Of a stretch of DNA of 64,000 nt, positions 9,801 through 21,800 are shown piece by piece. The DNA is from Pelagomonas calceolata. Taxonomy: Eukaryota; Sar; Pelagophyceae; Pelagomonadales; Pelagomonadaceae. Within the stretch, counting starts at the first letter, position 1, and every line of letters starts with the position of its first letter. The DNA is taken from the NCBI GenBank assembly GCA_918797485.1, contig CAKKNE010000001.1, positions 2,604,001-2,668,000 on the forward strand, given 5' to 3'. The notes under the pieces were generated by a model that was not told the origin of the DNA, did no database searches, and saw only the letters and a list, made by a program, of their open reading frames with translations. Position numbers and translations under genes: made by a program.

Positions 9801-12800
9801 ACCCGGAGCTGAAGACCAGCACGCCGCTCGCGCCGCTCGCGCCGGAGTTTGGCGTCGAGATCGCGACCGCTCCGCTGCTCGTCTGCGTGCCTTCGCCGCT
9901 TCGTCGCCGAGACCGACCCGCCCGTCGCGATCGTGCTTCTCCCCGCGGCCACCGCCAGCTCCCCGCCGGCGCCGCTCGTGCCGCTGCCGACCGCCAGCCG
10001 GACGGAGCCGCCGCGGCCGGCCGTCGCCGCGCCGGACCCGACCAGCACGGCCCCGCCGTTGCCCGCCTTCGACGTCCCGCTGCTGAAGGCGAGCCGCCGC
10101 TTCGCGCCCGAGGTTCCCGCGTTCGCCGTCGCCACCACGACCGCGCCGCTGCTCTTCGCCGAGCCGGCGCCGCCGCGGACGCTCAGCGCCCCGCCCGTGG
10201 CGCCGCTTCGAGGAGCCCGACTCCATCGCGAGCTCGCCGCCCGCGCCGCTTCGTGCCGCTGCCGACGGCGAGGCTGATCGCGCCGCCGCGCCCGGCGGTC
10301 GCGGCCCCCGTGCCGATCTCGATCGCGCCGCTGTTGCCTGTCTTGGAGGTGCCGGTGCTGAAGACCAGCGTCCCGCTCGCGCCGCTCGCGCCGGCGTTTG
10401 CCGTGGCCAGCCTGACCGCCCCGCTCGACGTCTGCGTGCCCTCTCCGCCGCGGAGGGCGACCGCGCCGCCCGTCGCGACCGTGCTTCGTCCGCTGATTGC
10501 CTCGAGAGCGCCGCCGGCGCCGCTCGTGCCGCCGCCGACGCCGACGACGACGCCGCCGCCGCGGCCCGCGGTGGCGGCCCCGGAGCCGAGCCGGAGCTCG
10601 CCAGAGTTGCCCGTCGTCGAGGAGCCGGAGCTAAAGCTCAGTCGTCCGCTCGTGCCGCCCGTTCCGCCGTTGGCGCTCCGCACCGCGACCCGTCCGCCGC
10701 TCGTCGCCGCGCCCTCGCCCGACGCGACCGCCAGCGCGCCGCCCGTCTTCCCGGCGCTCCGTCCGCCGGCCGCGCTCAGGGCGCCGCCGGCGCCGCTCGT
10801 GCCGCTGCCGACCGAGATCGAGACCCCGCCGCCCCGCCCGGCGGTCGCGGCCCCGGTCCCGACGCGGATCGCGCCCGTGTTTCCGCCGCGGGCCGACCCG
10901 GAGCTGAAGACCAGCACGCCGCTCGCGCCGCTCGCGCCGGAGTTTGGCGTCGAGATCGCGACCGCTCCGCTGCTCGTCTGCGTGCCTTCGCCGCTCGTCG
11001 CCGAGACCGACCCGCCCGTCGCGATCGTGCTTCTCCCCGCGGCCACCGCCAGCTCCCCGCCGGCGCCGCTCGTGCCGCTGCCGACCGCCAGCCGGACGGA
11101 GCCGCCGCGGCCGGCCGTCGCCGCGCCGGACCCGACCAGCACGGCCCCGCCGTTGCCCGCCTTCGACGTCCCGCTGCTGAAGGCGAGCCGCCCGCTCGCG
11201 CCCGAGGTTCCCGCGTTCGCCGTCGCCACCACGACCGCGCCGCTGCTCTTCGCCGAGCCGGCGCCGCCGCGGACGCTCAGCGCCCCGCCCGTGGCGCCGC
11301 TCGAGGAGCCCGACTCCATCGCGAGCTCGCCGCCCGCGCCGCTCGTGCCGCTGCCGACGGCGAGGCTGATCGCGCCGCCGCGCCCGGCGGTCGCGGCCCC
11401 GTGCCGATCTCGATCGCGCCGCTGTTGCCTGTCTTGGAGGTGCCGGTGCTGAAGACCAGCGTCCCTTCGCGCCGCTCGCGCCCGGCGTTTGCCGTGGCCA
11501 GCCTGACCGCCCCGCTCGACGTCTGCGTGCCCTCTCCGCCGCGGAGGGCGACCGCGCCGCCCGTCGCGACCGTGCTTCGTCCGCTGATTGCCTCGAGAGC
11601 GCCGCCGGCGCCGCTCGTGCCGCCGCCGACGCCGACGACGACGCCGCCGCGCCGCGGCCAGCGGTGGCGGCCCCGAGCCGAGCCGGAGCTCGCCAGAGTT
11701 GCCCGTCGTCGAGGAGCCGGAGCTAAAGCTCAGTCGTCCGCTCGTGCCGCCCGTTCCGCCGTTGGCGCTCCGCACCGCGACCCGTCCGCCGCTTCGTCGC
11801 CGCGCCCTCGCCCGCGCGACCGCCAGCGCGCCGCCCGTCTTCCCGGCGCTCCGTCCGCCGGCCGCGCTCAGGGCGCCGCCGGCGCCGCTCGTGCCGCTGC
11901 CGACCGAGATCGAGACCCCGCCGCCCCGCCCGGCGGTCGCGGCCCGGTCCCGACGCGGATCGCGCCCGTGTTTCCGCCGCGGGCCGACCCGGAGCTGAAG
12001 ACCAGCACGCCGCTCGCGCCGCTCGCGCCGGAGTTTGGCGTCGAGATCGCGACCGCTCCGCTGCTCGTCTGCGTGCCTTCGCCGCTTCGTCGCCGAGACC
12101 GACCCGCCCGTCGCGATCGTGCTTCTCCCCGCGGCCACCGCCAGCTCCCCCGCCGGCGCCGCTCGTGCCGCTGCCGACCGCCAGCCGGACGGAGCCGCCG
12201 CGGCCGGCCGTCGCCGCGCCGGACCCGACCAGCACGGCCCGCCGTTGCCCGCCTTCGACGTCCGCTGCTGAAGGCGAGCCGCCCGCTCGCGCCCGAGGTT
12301 CCCGCGTTCGCCGTCGCCACCACGACCGCGCCGCTGCTCTTCGCCGAGCCGGCGCCGCCGCGGACGCTCAGCGCCCCGCCCGTGGCGCCGCTCGAGGAGC
12401 CCGACTCCATCGCGAGCTCGCCGCCCGCGCCGCTCGTGCCGCTGCCGACGGCGAGGCTGATCGCGCCGCCGCGCCCGGCGGTCGCGGCCCCGTGCCGATC
12501 TCGATCGCGCCGCTGTTGCCTGTCTTGAGGTGCCGGTGCTGAAGACCAGCGTCCCTTCGCGCCGCTCGCGCCGGCGTTTGCCGTGGCCAGCCTGACCGCC
12601 CGCTCGACGTCTGCGTGCCCTCTCCGCCGCGGAGGGCGACCGCGCCGCCCGTCGCGACCGTGCTTCGTCCGCTGATTGCCTCGAGAGCGCCGCCGGCGCC
12701 GCTCGTGCCGCCGCCGACGCCGACGACAACGCCGCCGCCGCGGCCCGCGGTGGCGGCCCCGGAGCCGAGCCGGAGCTCGCCAGAGTTGCCCGTCGTCGAG

Positions 12801-15800
12801 GAGCCGGAGCTAAAGCTCAGTCGTCCGCTCGTGCCGCCCGTTCCGCCGTTGGCGCTCCGCACCGCGACCCGTCCGCCGCTCGTCGCCGCGCCCTCGCCCG
12901 ACGCGACCGCCAGCGCGCCGCCCGTCTTCCCGGCGCTCCGTCCGCCGGCCGCGCTCAGGGCGCCGCCGGCGCCGCTCGTGCCGCTGCCGACCGAGATCGA
13001 GACCCCGCCGCCCCGCCCGGCGGTCGCGGCCCCGGTCCCGACGCGGATCGCGCCCGTGTTTCCGCCGCGGGCCGACCCGGAGCTGAAGACCAGCACGCCG
13101 CTCGCGCCGCTCGCGCCGGAGTTTGGCGTCGAGATCGCGACCGCTCCGCTGCTCGTCTGCGTGCCTTCGCCGCTCGTCGCCGAGACCGACCCGCCCGTCG
13201 CGATCGTGCTTCTCCCCGCGGCCACCGCCAGCTCCCCGCCGGCGCCGCTCGTGCCGCTGCCGACCGCCAGCCGGACGGAGCCGCCGCGGCCGGCCGTCGC
13301 CGCGCCGGACCCGACCAGCACGGCCCCGCCGTTGCCCGCCTTCGACGTCCCGCTGCTGAAGGCGAGCCGCCCGCTCGCGCCCGAGGTTCCCGCGTTCGCC
13401 GTCGCCACCACGACCGCGCCGCTGCTCTTCGCCGAGCCGGCGCCGCCGCGGACGCTCAGCGCCCCGCCCGTGGCGCCGCTCGAGGAGCCCGACTCCATCG
13501 CGAGCTCGCCGCCCGCGCCGCTTCGTGCCGCTGCCGACGGCGAGGCTGATCGCGCCGCCGCGCCCGGCGGTCGCGGCCCCGTGCCGATCTCGATCGCGCC
13601 GCTGTTGCCTGTCTTGGAGGTGCCGGTGCTGAAGACCAGCGTCCCTCGCGCCGCTCGGCGCTGGCGTTTGCCGTGGCCAGCCTGACCGCCCCGCTCGACG
13701 TCTGCGTGCCCTCTCCGCCGCGGAGGGCGACCGCGCCGCCCGTCGCGACCGTGCTTCGTCCGCTGATTGCCTCGAGAGCGCCGCCGGCGCTCGTGCCGCC
13801 CCCCGACGCCCGACGACAACGCCGCCGCCGCGCGCCCGCGGTGGCGGCCCGGAGCCGAGCCGGAGCTCGCCAGAGTTGCCAGTCGTCGAGGAGCCGGAGC
13901 TAAAGCTCAGTCGTCCGCTCGTGCCGCCCGTTCCGCCGTTGGCGCTCCGCACCGCGACCCGTCCGCCGCTCGTCGCCGCGCCCTCGCCCGCCCGACGCGA
14001 CCGCCAGCGCGCCGCCCGTCTTCCCGGCGCTCCGTCCGCCGGCCGCGCTCAGGGCGCCGCCGGCGCCGCTCGTGCCGCTGCCGACCGAGATCGAGACCCC
14101 GCCGCCCCGCCCGGCGGTCGCGGCCCGGTCCCGACGCGGATCGCGCCCGTGTTTCCGCCGCGGGCCGACCCGGAGCTGAAGACCAGCACGCCGCTCGCGC
14201 CGCTCGCGCCGGAGTTTGGCGTCGAGATCGCGACCGCTCCGCTGCTCGTCTGCGTGCCTTCGCCGCTCGTCGCCGAGACCGACCCGCCCGTCGCGATCGT
14301 GCTTCTCCCCGCGGCCACCGCCAGCTCCCCGCCGGCGCCGCTCGTGCCGCTGCCGACCGCCAGCCGGACGGAGCCGCCGCGGCCGGCCGTCGCCGCGCCG
14401 GACCCGACCAGCACGGCCCCGCCGTTGCCCGCCTTCGACGTCCCGCTGCTGAAGGCGAGCCGCCCGCTCGCGCCCGAGGTTCCCGCGTTCGCCGTCGCCA
14501 CCACGACCGCGCCGCTGCTCTTCGCCGAGCCGGCGCCGCCGCGGACGCTCAGCGCCCCGCCCGTGGCGCCGCTCGAGGAGCCCGACTCCATCGCGAGCTC
14601 GCCGCCCGCGCCGCTCGTGCCGCTGCCGACGGCGAGGCTGATCGCGCCGCCGCGCCCGGCGGTCGCGGCCCCCGTGCCGATCTCGATCGCGCCGCTGTTG
14701 CCTGTCTTGGAGGTGCCGGTGCTGAAGACCAGCGTCCCGCTCGCGCCGCTCGCGCCGGCGTTTGCCGTGGCCAGCCTGACCGCCCCGCTCGACGTCTGCG
14801 TGCCCTCTCCGCCGCGGAGGGCGACCGCGCCGCCCGTCGCGACCGTGCTTCGTCCGCTGATTGCCTCGAGAGCGCCGCCGGCGCCGCTCGTGCCGCCGCC
14901 GACGCCGACGACAACGCCGCCGCCGCGGCCCGCGGTGGCGGCCCCGGAGCCGAGCCGGAGCTCGCCAGAGTTGCCAGTCGTCGAGGAGCCGGAGCTAAAG
15001 CTCAGTCGTCCGCTCGTGCCGCCCGTTCCGCCGTTGGCGCTCCGCACCGCGACCCGTCCGCCGCTCGTCGCCGCGCCCTCGCCCGACGCGACCGCCAGCG
15101 CGCCGCCCGTCTTCCCGGCGCTCCGTCCGCCGGCCGCGCTCAGGGCGCCGCCGGCGCCGCTCGTGCCGCTGCCGACCGAGATCGAGACCCCGCCGCCCGC
15201 CCGGGGTCGCGGCCCGGTCCCGACGCGGATCGCGCCCGTGTTTCCGCCGCGGGCCGACCCGGAGCTGAAGACCAGCACGCCGCTCGCGCCGCTCGCGCCG
15301 GAGTTTGGCGTCGAGATCGCGACCGCTCCGCTGCTCGTCTGCGTGCCTTCGCCGCTTCGTCGCCCGAGACCGACCCGCCCGTCGCGATCGTGCTTCTCCC
15401 CGCGGCCACCGCCAGCTCCCCGCCGGCGCCGCTCGTGCCGCTGCCGACCGCCAGCCGGACGGAGCCGCCGCGGCCGGCCGTCGCCGCGCCGGACCCGACC
15501 AGCACGGCCCCCGCCGTTGCCCGCCTTCGACGTCCCGCTGCTGAAGGCGAGCCGCCCGCTCGCGCCCGAGGTTCCCGCGTTCGCCGTCGCCACCACGACC
15601 GCGCCGCTGCTCTTCGCCGAGCCGGCGCCGCCGCGGACGCTCAGCGCCCCGCCCGTGGCGCCGCTCGAGGAGCCCGACTCCATCGCGAGCTCGCCGCCCG
15701 CGCGCGCGTGCCGCTGCCGACGGCGAGGCTGATCGCGCCGCCGCGCCCGGCGGTCGCGGCCCCGTGCCGATCTCGATCGCGCCGCTGTTGCCTGTCTTGA

Positions 15801-18800
15801 GGTGCCGGTGCTGAAGACCAGCGTCCCTTCGCGCCGCCGCGCCGGCGTTTGCCGTGGCCAGCCTGACCGCCCCGCTCGACGTCTGCGTGCCCTCTCCGCC
15901 GCGGAGGGCGACCGCGCCGCCCGTCGCGACCGTGCTTCGTCCGCTGATTGCCTCGAGCGCCGCCGGCGCGCCGCTCGATGCCGCCGCCGCCCGACGCCGA
16001 CGACGACGCCGCCGCCCGCGGCCCGCGGTGGCGGCCCGGAGCCGAGCCGGAGCTCGCCAGAGTTGCCCGTCGTCGAGGAGCCGGAGCTAAAGCTCAGTCG
16101 TCCGCTCGTGCCGCCCGTTCCGCCGTTGGCGCTCCGCACCGCGACCCGTCCGCCGCTCGTCGCCGCGCCCTCGCCCGACGCGACCGCCAGCGCGCCGCCC
16201 GTCTTCCGGCGCTCCGTCCGCCGGCCGCGCTCAGGGCGCCGCCGGCGCCGCTCGTGCCGCTGCCGACCGAGATCGACCCCCCGCCCCCCGCCCGGGCGGT
16301 CGCGGCCCCGGTCCCGACGCGGATCGCGCCCGTGTTTCCGCCGCGGGCCGACCGGAGCTGAAGACCAGCACGCCGCTCGCGCCGCTCGCGCCGGAGTTTG
16401 GCGTCGAGATCGCGACCGCTCCGCTGCTCGTCTGCGTGCCTTCGCCGCTTCGTCGCCGAGACCGACCCGCCCGTCGCGATCGTGCTTCTCCCCGCGGCCA
16501 CCGCCAGCTCCCCCGCCGGCGCCGCTCGTGCCGCTGCCGACCGCCAGCCGGACGGAGCCGCCGCGGCCGGCCGTCGCCGCGCCGGACCCGACCAGCACGG
16601 CCCGCCGTTGCCCGCCTTCGACGTCCCGCTGCTGAAGGCGAGCCGCCCGCTCGCGCCCGAGGTTCCCGCGTTCGCCGTCGCCACCACGACCGCGCCGCTG
16701 CTCTTCGCCGAGCCGGCGCCGCCGCGGACGCTCAGCGCCCCGCCCGTGGGCGCCGCTCGAGGACCCGACTCCATCGCGAGCTCGCGCGCCCGCGCCGCTT
16801 CGTGCCGCTGCCGACGGCGAGGCTGATCGCGCCGCCGCGCCCGGCGGTCGCGGCCCCGTGCCGATCTCGATCGCGCCGCTGTTGCCTGTCTTGGAGGTGC
16901 CGGTGCTGAAGACCAGCGTCCCGCTCGCGCCGCTCGCGCCGGCGTTTGCCGTGGCCAGCCTGACCGCCCCGCTCGACGTCTGCGTGCCCTCTCCGCCGCG
17001 GAGGGCGACCGCGCCGCCCGTCGCGACCGTGCTTCGTCCGCTGATTGCCTCGAGAGCGCCGCCGGCGCCGCTCGTGCCGCCGCCGACGCCGACGACAACG
17101 CCGCCGCCGCGGCCCGCGGTGGCGGCCCCGGAGCCGAGCCGGAGCTCGCCAGAGTTGCCCGTCGTCGAGGAGCCGGAGCTAAAGCTCAGTCGTCCGCTCG
17201 TGCCGCCCGTTCCGCCGTTGGCGCTCCGCACCGCGACCCGTCCGCCGCTCGTCGCCGCGCCCTCGCCCGACGCGACCGCCAGCGCGCCGCCCGTCTTCCC
17301 GGCGCTCCGTCCGCCGGCCGCGCTCAGGGCGCCGCCGGCGCCGCTCGTGCCGCTGCCGACCGAGATCGAGACCCCGCCGCCCCGCCCGGCGGTCGCGGCC
17401 CCGGTCCCGACGCGGATCGCGCCCGTGTTTCCGCCGCGGGCCGACCCGGAGCTGAAGACCAGCACGCCGCTCGCGCCGCTCGCGCCGGAGTTTGGCGTCG
17501 AGATCGCGACCGCTCCGCTGCTCGTCTGCGTGCCTTCGCCGCTTCGTCGCCGAGACCGACCCGCCCGTCGCGATCGTGCTTCTCCCCGCGGCCACCGCCA
17601 GCTCCCCGCCGGCGCCGCTCGTGCCGCTGCCGACCGCCAGCCGGACGGAGCCGCCGCGGCCGGCCGTCGCCGCGCCGGACCCGACCAGCACGGCCCCGCC
17701 GTTGCCCGCCTTCGACGTCCCGCTGCTGAAGGCGAGCCGCCCGCTCGCGCCCGAGGTTCCCGCGTTCGCCGTCGCCACCACGACCGCGCCGCTGCTCTTC
17801 GCCGAGCCGGCGCCGCCGCGGACGCTCAGCGCCCCGCCCGTGGCGCCGCTCGAGGAGCCCGACTCCATCGCGAGCTCGCCGCCCGCGCCGCTCGTGCCGC
17901 TGCCGACGGCGAGGCTGATCGCGCCGCCGCGCCCGGCGGTCGCGGCCCCCGTGCCGATCTCGATCGCGCCGCTGTTGCCTGTCTTGGAGGTGCCGGTGCT
18001 GAAGACCAGCGTCCCGCTCGCGCCGCTCGCGCCGGCGTTTGCCGTGGCCAGCCTGACCGCCCCGCTCGACGTCTGCGTGCCCTCTCCGCCGCGGAGGGCG
18101 ACCGCGCCGCCCGTCGCGACCGTGCTTCGTCCGCTGATTGCCTCGAGAGCGCCGCCGGCGCCGCTCGTGCCGCCGCCGACGCCGACGACAACGCCGCCGC
18201 CGCGGCCCGCGGTGGCGGCCCCGGAGCCGAGCCGGAGCTCGCCAGAGTTGCCCGTCGTCGAGGAGCCGGAGCTAAAGCTCAGTCGTCCGCTCGTGCCGCC
18301 CGTTCCGCCGTTGGCGCTCCGCACCGCGACCCGTCCGCCGCTCGTCGCCGCGCCCTCGCCCGACGCGACCGCCAGCGCGCCGCCCGTCTTCCCGGCGCTC
18401 CGTCCGCCGGCCGCGCTCAGGGCGCCGCCGGCGCCGCTCGTGCCGCTGCCGACCGAGATCGAGACCCCGCCGCCCGCCCGGCGGTCGCGGCCCGGTCCCG
18501 ACGCGGATCGCGCCCGTGTTTCCGCCGCGGGCCGACCGGAGCTGAAGACCAGCACGCCGCTCGCGCCGCTCGCGCCGGAGTTTGGCGTCGAGATCGCGAC
18601 CGCTCCGCTGCTCGTCTGCGTGCCTTCGCCGCTTCGTCGCCGAGACCGACCCGCCCGTCGCGATCGTGCTTCTCCCCGCGGCCACCGCCAGCTCCCCGCC
18701 GGCGCCGCTCGTGCCGCTGCCGACCGCCAGCCGGACGGAGCCGCCGCGGCCGGCCGTCGCCGCGCCGGACCCGACCAGCACGGCCCCGCCGTTGCCCGCC

Positions 18801-21800
18801 TTCGACGTCCGCTGCTGAAGGCGAGCCGCCCGCTCGCGCCCGAGGTTCCCGCGTTCGCCGTCGCCACCACGACCGCGCCGCTGCTCTTCGCCGAGCCGGC
18901 GCCGCCGCGGACGCTCAGCGCCCCGCCCGTGGCGCCGCTCGAGGACCCCGACTCCATCGCGAGCTCGCCGCCCGCGCCGCTCGTGCCGCTGCCGACGGCG
19001 AGGCTGATCGCGCCGCCGCGCCCGGCGGTCGCGGCCCCCGTGCCGATCTCGATCGCGCCGCTGTTGCCTGTCTTGGAGGTGCCGGTGCTGAAGACCAGCG
19101 TCCCGCTCGCGCCGCTCGCGCCGGCGTTTGCCGTGGCCAGCCTGACCGCCCCGCTCGACGTCTGCGTGCCCTCTCCGCCGCGGAGGGCGACCGCGCCGCC
19201 CGTCGCGACCGTGCTTCGTCCGCTGATTGCCTCGAGAGCGCCGCTGGCGCCGCTCGATGCCGCCGCCCGACGCCGACGACAACGCCGCCGCCGCCGGCGC
19301 CAGCGGTGGCGGCCCGGAGCCGAGCCGGAGCTCGCCAGAGTTGCCCGTCGTCGAGGAGCCGGAGCTAAAGCTCAGTCGTCCGCTCGTGCCGCCCGTTCCG
19401 CCGTTGGCGCTCCGCACCGCGACCCGTCCGCCGCTTCGTCGCCGCGCCCTCGCCCGACGCGACCGCCAGCGCGCCGCCCGTCTTCCCGGCGCTCCGTCCG
19501 CCGGCCGCGCTCAGGGCGCCGCCGGCGCCGCTCGTGCCGCTGCCGACCGAGATCGAGACCCCGCCGCCCCGCCCCGGGCGGTCGCGGCCCCGGTCCCGAC
19601 GGATCGCGCCCGTGTTTCCGCCGCGGGCCGACCGGAGCTGAAGACCAGCACGCCGCTCGCGCCGCTCGCGCCGGAGTTTGGCGTCGAGATCGCGACCGCT
19701 CCGCTGCTCGTCTGCGTGCCTTCGCCGCTCGTCGCCGAGACCGACCCGCCCGTCGCGATCGTGCTTCTCCCCGCGGCCACCGCCAGCTCCCCGCCGGCGC
19801 CGCTCGTGCCGCTGCCGACCGCCAGCCGGACGGAGCCGCCGCGGCCGGCCGTCGCCGCGCCGGACCCGACCAGCACGGCCCGCCGTTGCCCGCCTTCGAC
19901 GTCCCGCTGCTGAAGGCGAGCCGCCCGCTCGCGCCCGAGGTTCCCGCGTTCGCCGTCGCCACCACGACCGCGCCGCTGCTCTTCGCCGAGCCGGCGCCGC
20001 CGCGGACGCTCAGCGCCCCGCCCGTGGCGCCGCTCGAGGACCCGACTCCATCGCGAGCTCGCCGCCCGCGCCGCTTCGTGCCGCTGCCGACGGCGAGGCT
20101 GATCGCGCCGCCGCGCCCGGCGGTCGCGGCCCCGTGCCGATCTCGATCGCGCCGCTGTTGCCTGTCTTGAGGTGCCGGTGCTGAAGACCAGCGTCCGCTC
20201 GCGCCGCTCGGCGCCCGGCGTTTGCCGTGGCCAGCCTGACCGCCCCGCTCGACGTCTGCGTGCCCTCTCCGCCGCGGAGGGCGACCGCGCCGCCCGTCGC
20301 GACCGTGCTTCGTCCGCTGATTGCCTCGAGAGCGCCGCCGGGCGCCGTCGATGCCGCCGCCGCCCGACGCCGGCGACGACGCGCCGCCGCCGCGGCCCGC
20401 GGTGGCGGCCCGGAGCCGAGCCGGAGCTCGCCAGAGTTGCCCGTCGTCGAGGAGCCGGAGCTAAAGCTCAGTCGTCCGCTCGTGCCGCCCGTTCCGCCGT
20501 TGGCGCTCCGCACCGCGACCCGTCCGCCGCTCGTCGCCGCGCCCTCGCCCGACGCGACCGCCAGCGCGCCGCCCGTCTTCCCGGCGCTCCGTCCGCCGGC
20601 CGCGCTCAGGGCGCCGCCGGCGCCGCTCGTGCCGCTGCCGACCGAGATCGAGACCCCGCCGCCCCGCCCGGCGGTCGCGGCCCCGGTCCCGACGCGGATC
20701 GCGCCCGTGTTTCCGCCGCGGGCCGACCCGGAGCTGAAGACCAGCACGCCGCTCGCGCCGCTCGCGCCGGAGTTTGGCGTCGAGATCGCGACCGCTCCGC
20801 TGCTCGTCTGCGTGCCTTCGCCGCTTCGTCGCCGAGACCGACCCGCCCGTCGCGATCGTGCTTCTCCCCGCGGCCACCGCCAGCTCCCCGCCGGCGCCGC
20901 TCGTGCCGCTGCCGACCGCCAGCCGGACGGAGCCGCCGCGGCCGGCCGTCGCCGCGCCGGACCCGACCAGCACGCCCCGCCGTTGCCCGCCTTCGACGTC
21001 CCGCTGCTGAAGGCGAGCCGCCCGCTCGCGCCCGAGGTTCCCGCGTTCGCCGTCGCCACCACGACCGCGCCGCTGCTCTTCGCCGAGCCGGCGCCGCCGC
21101 GGACGCTCAGCGCCCCGCCCGTGGCGCCGCTCGAGGACCCCGACTCCATCGCGAGCTCGCCGCCCGCGCCGCTCGTGCCGCTGCCGACGGCGAGGCTGAT
21201 CGCGCCGCCGCGCCCGGCGGTCGCGGCCCCCGTGCCGATCTCGATCGCGCCGCTGTTGCCTGTCTTGAGGTGCCGGTGCTGAAGACCAGCGTCCGCTCGC
21301 GCCGCTCGCGCCCGGCGTTTGCCGTGGCCAGCCTGACCGCCCCGCTCGACGTCTGCGTGCCCTCTCCGCCGCGGAGGGCGACCGCGCCGCCCGTCGCGAC
21401 CGTGCTTCGTCCGCTGATTGCCTCGAGAGCGCCGCCGGCGCCGCTCGTGCCGCCGCCGACGCCGACGACGACGCCGCCGCCGCGGCCCGCGGTGGCGGCC
21501 CCGGAGCCGAGCCGGAGCTCGCCAGAGTTGCCCGTCGTCGAGGAGCCGGAGCTAAAGCTCAGTCGTCCGCTCGTGCCGCCCGTTCCGCCGTTGGCGCTCC
21601 GCACCGCGACCCGTCCGCCGCTCGTCGCCGCGCCCTCGCCCGACGCGACCGCCAGCGCGCCGCCCGTCTTCCCGGCGCTCCGTCCGCCGGCCGCGCTCAG
21701 GGCGCCGCCGGCGCCGCTCGTGCCGCTGCCGACCGAGATCGAGACCCCGCCGCCCCGCCCGGCGGTCGCGGCCCCGGTCCCGACGCGGATCGCGCCCGTG

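Noticed and set aside
6914-9812. Very long plus-strand reading frames (up to about 900 codons) coding for Pro/Ala-rich repeats across arrays A and B, and shorter ones at 56879-60130
   Set aside because: They are the antisense of the 91-residue units. The sense protein rarely uses TTA, CTA or TCA codons, so the opposite strand lacks stops. The minus frame alone keeps a structured unit pattern in the diverged regions.
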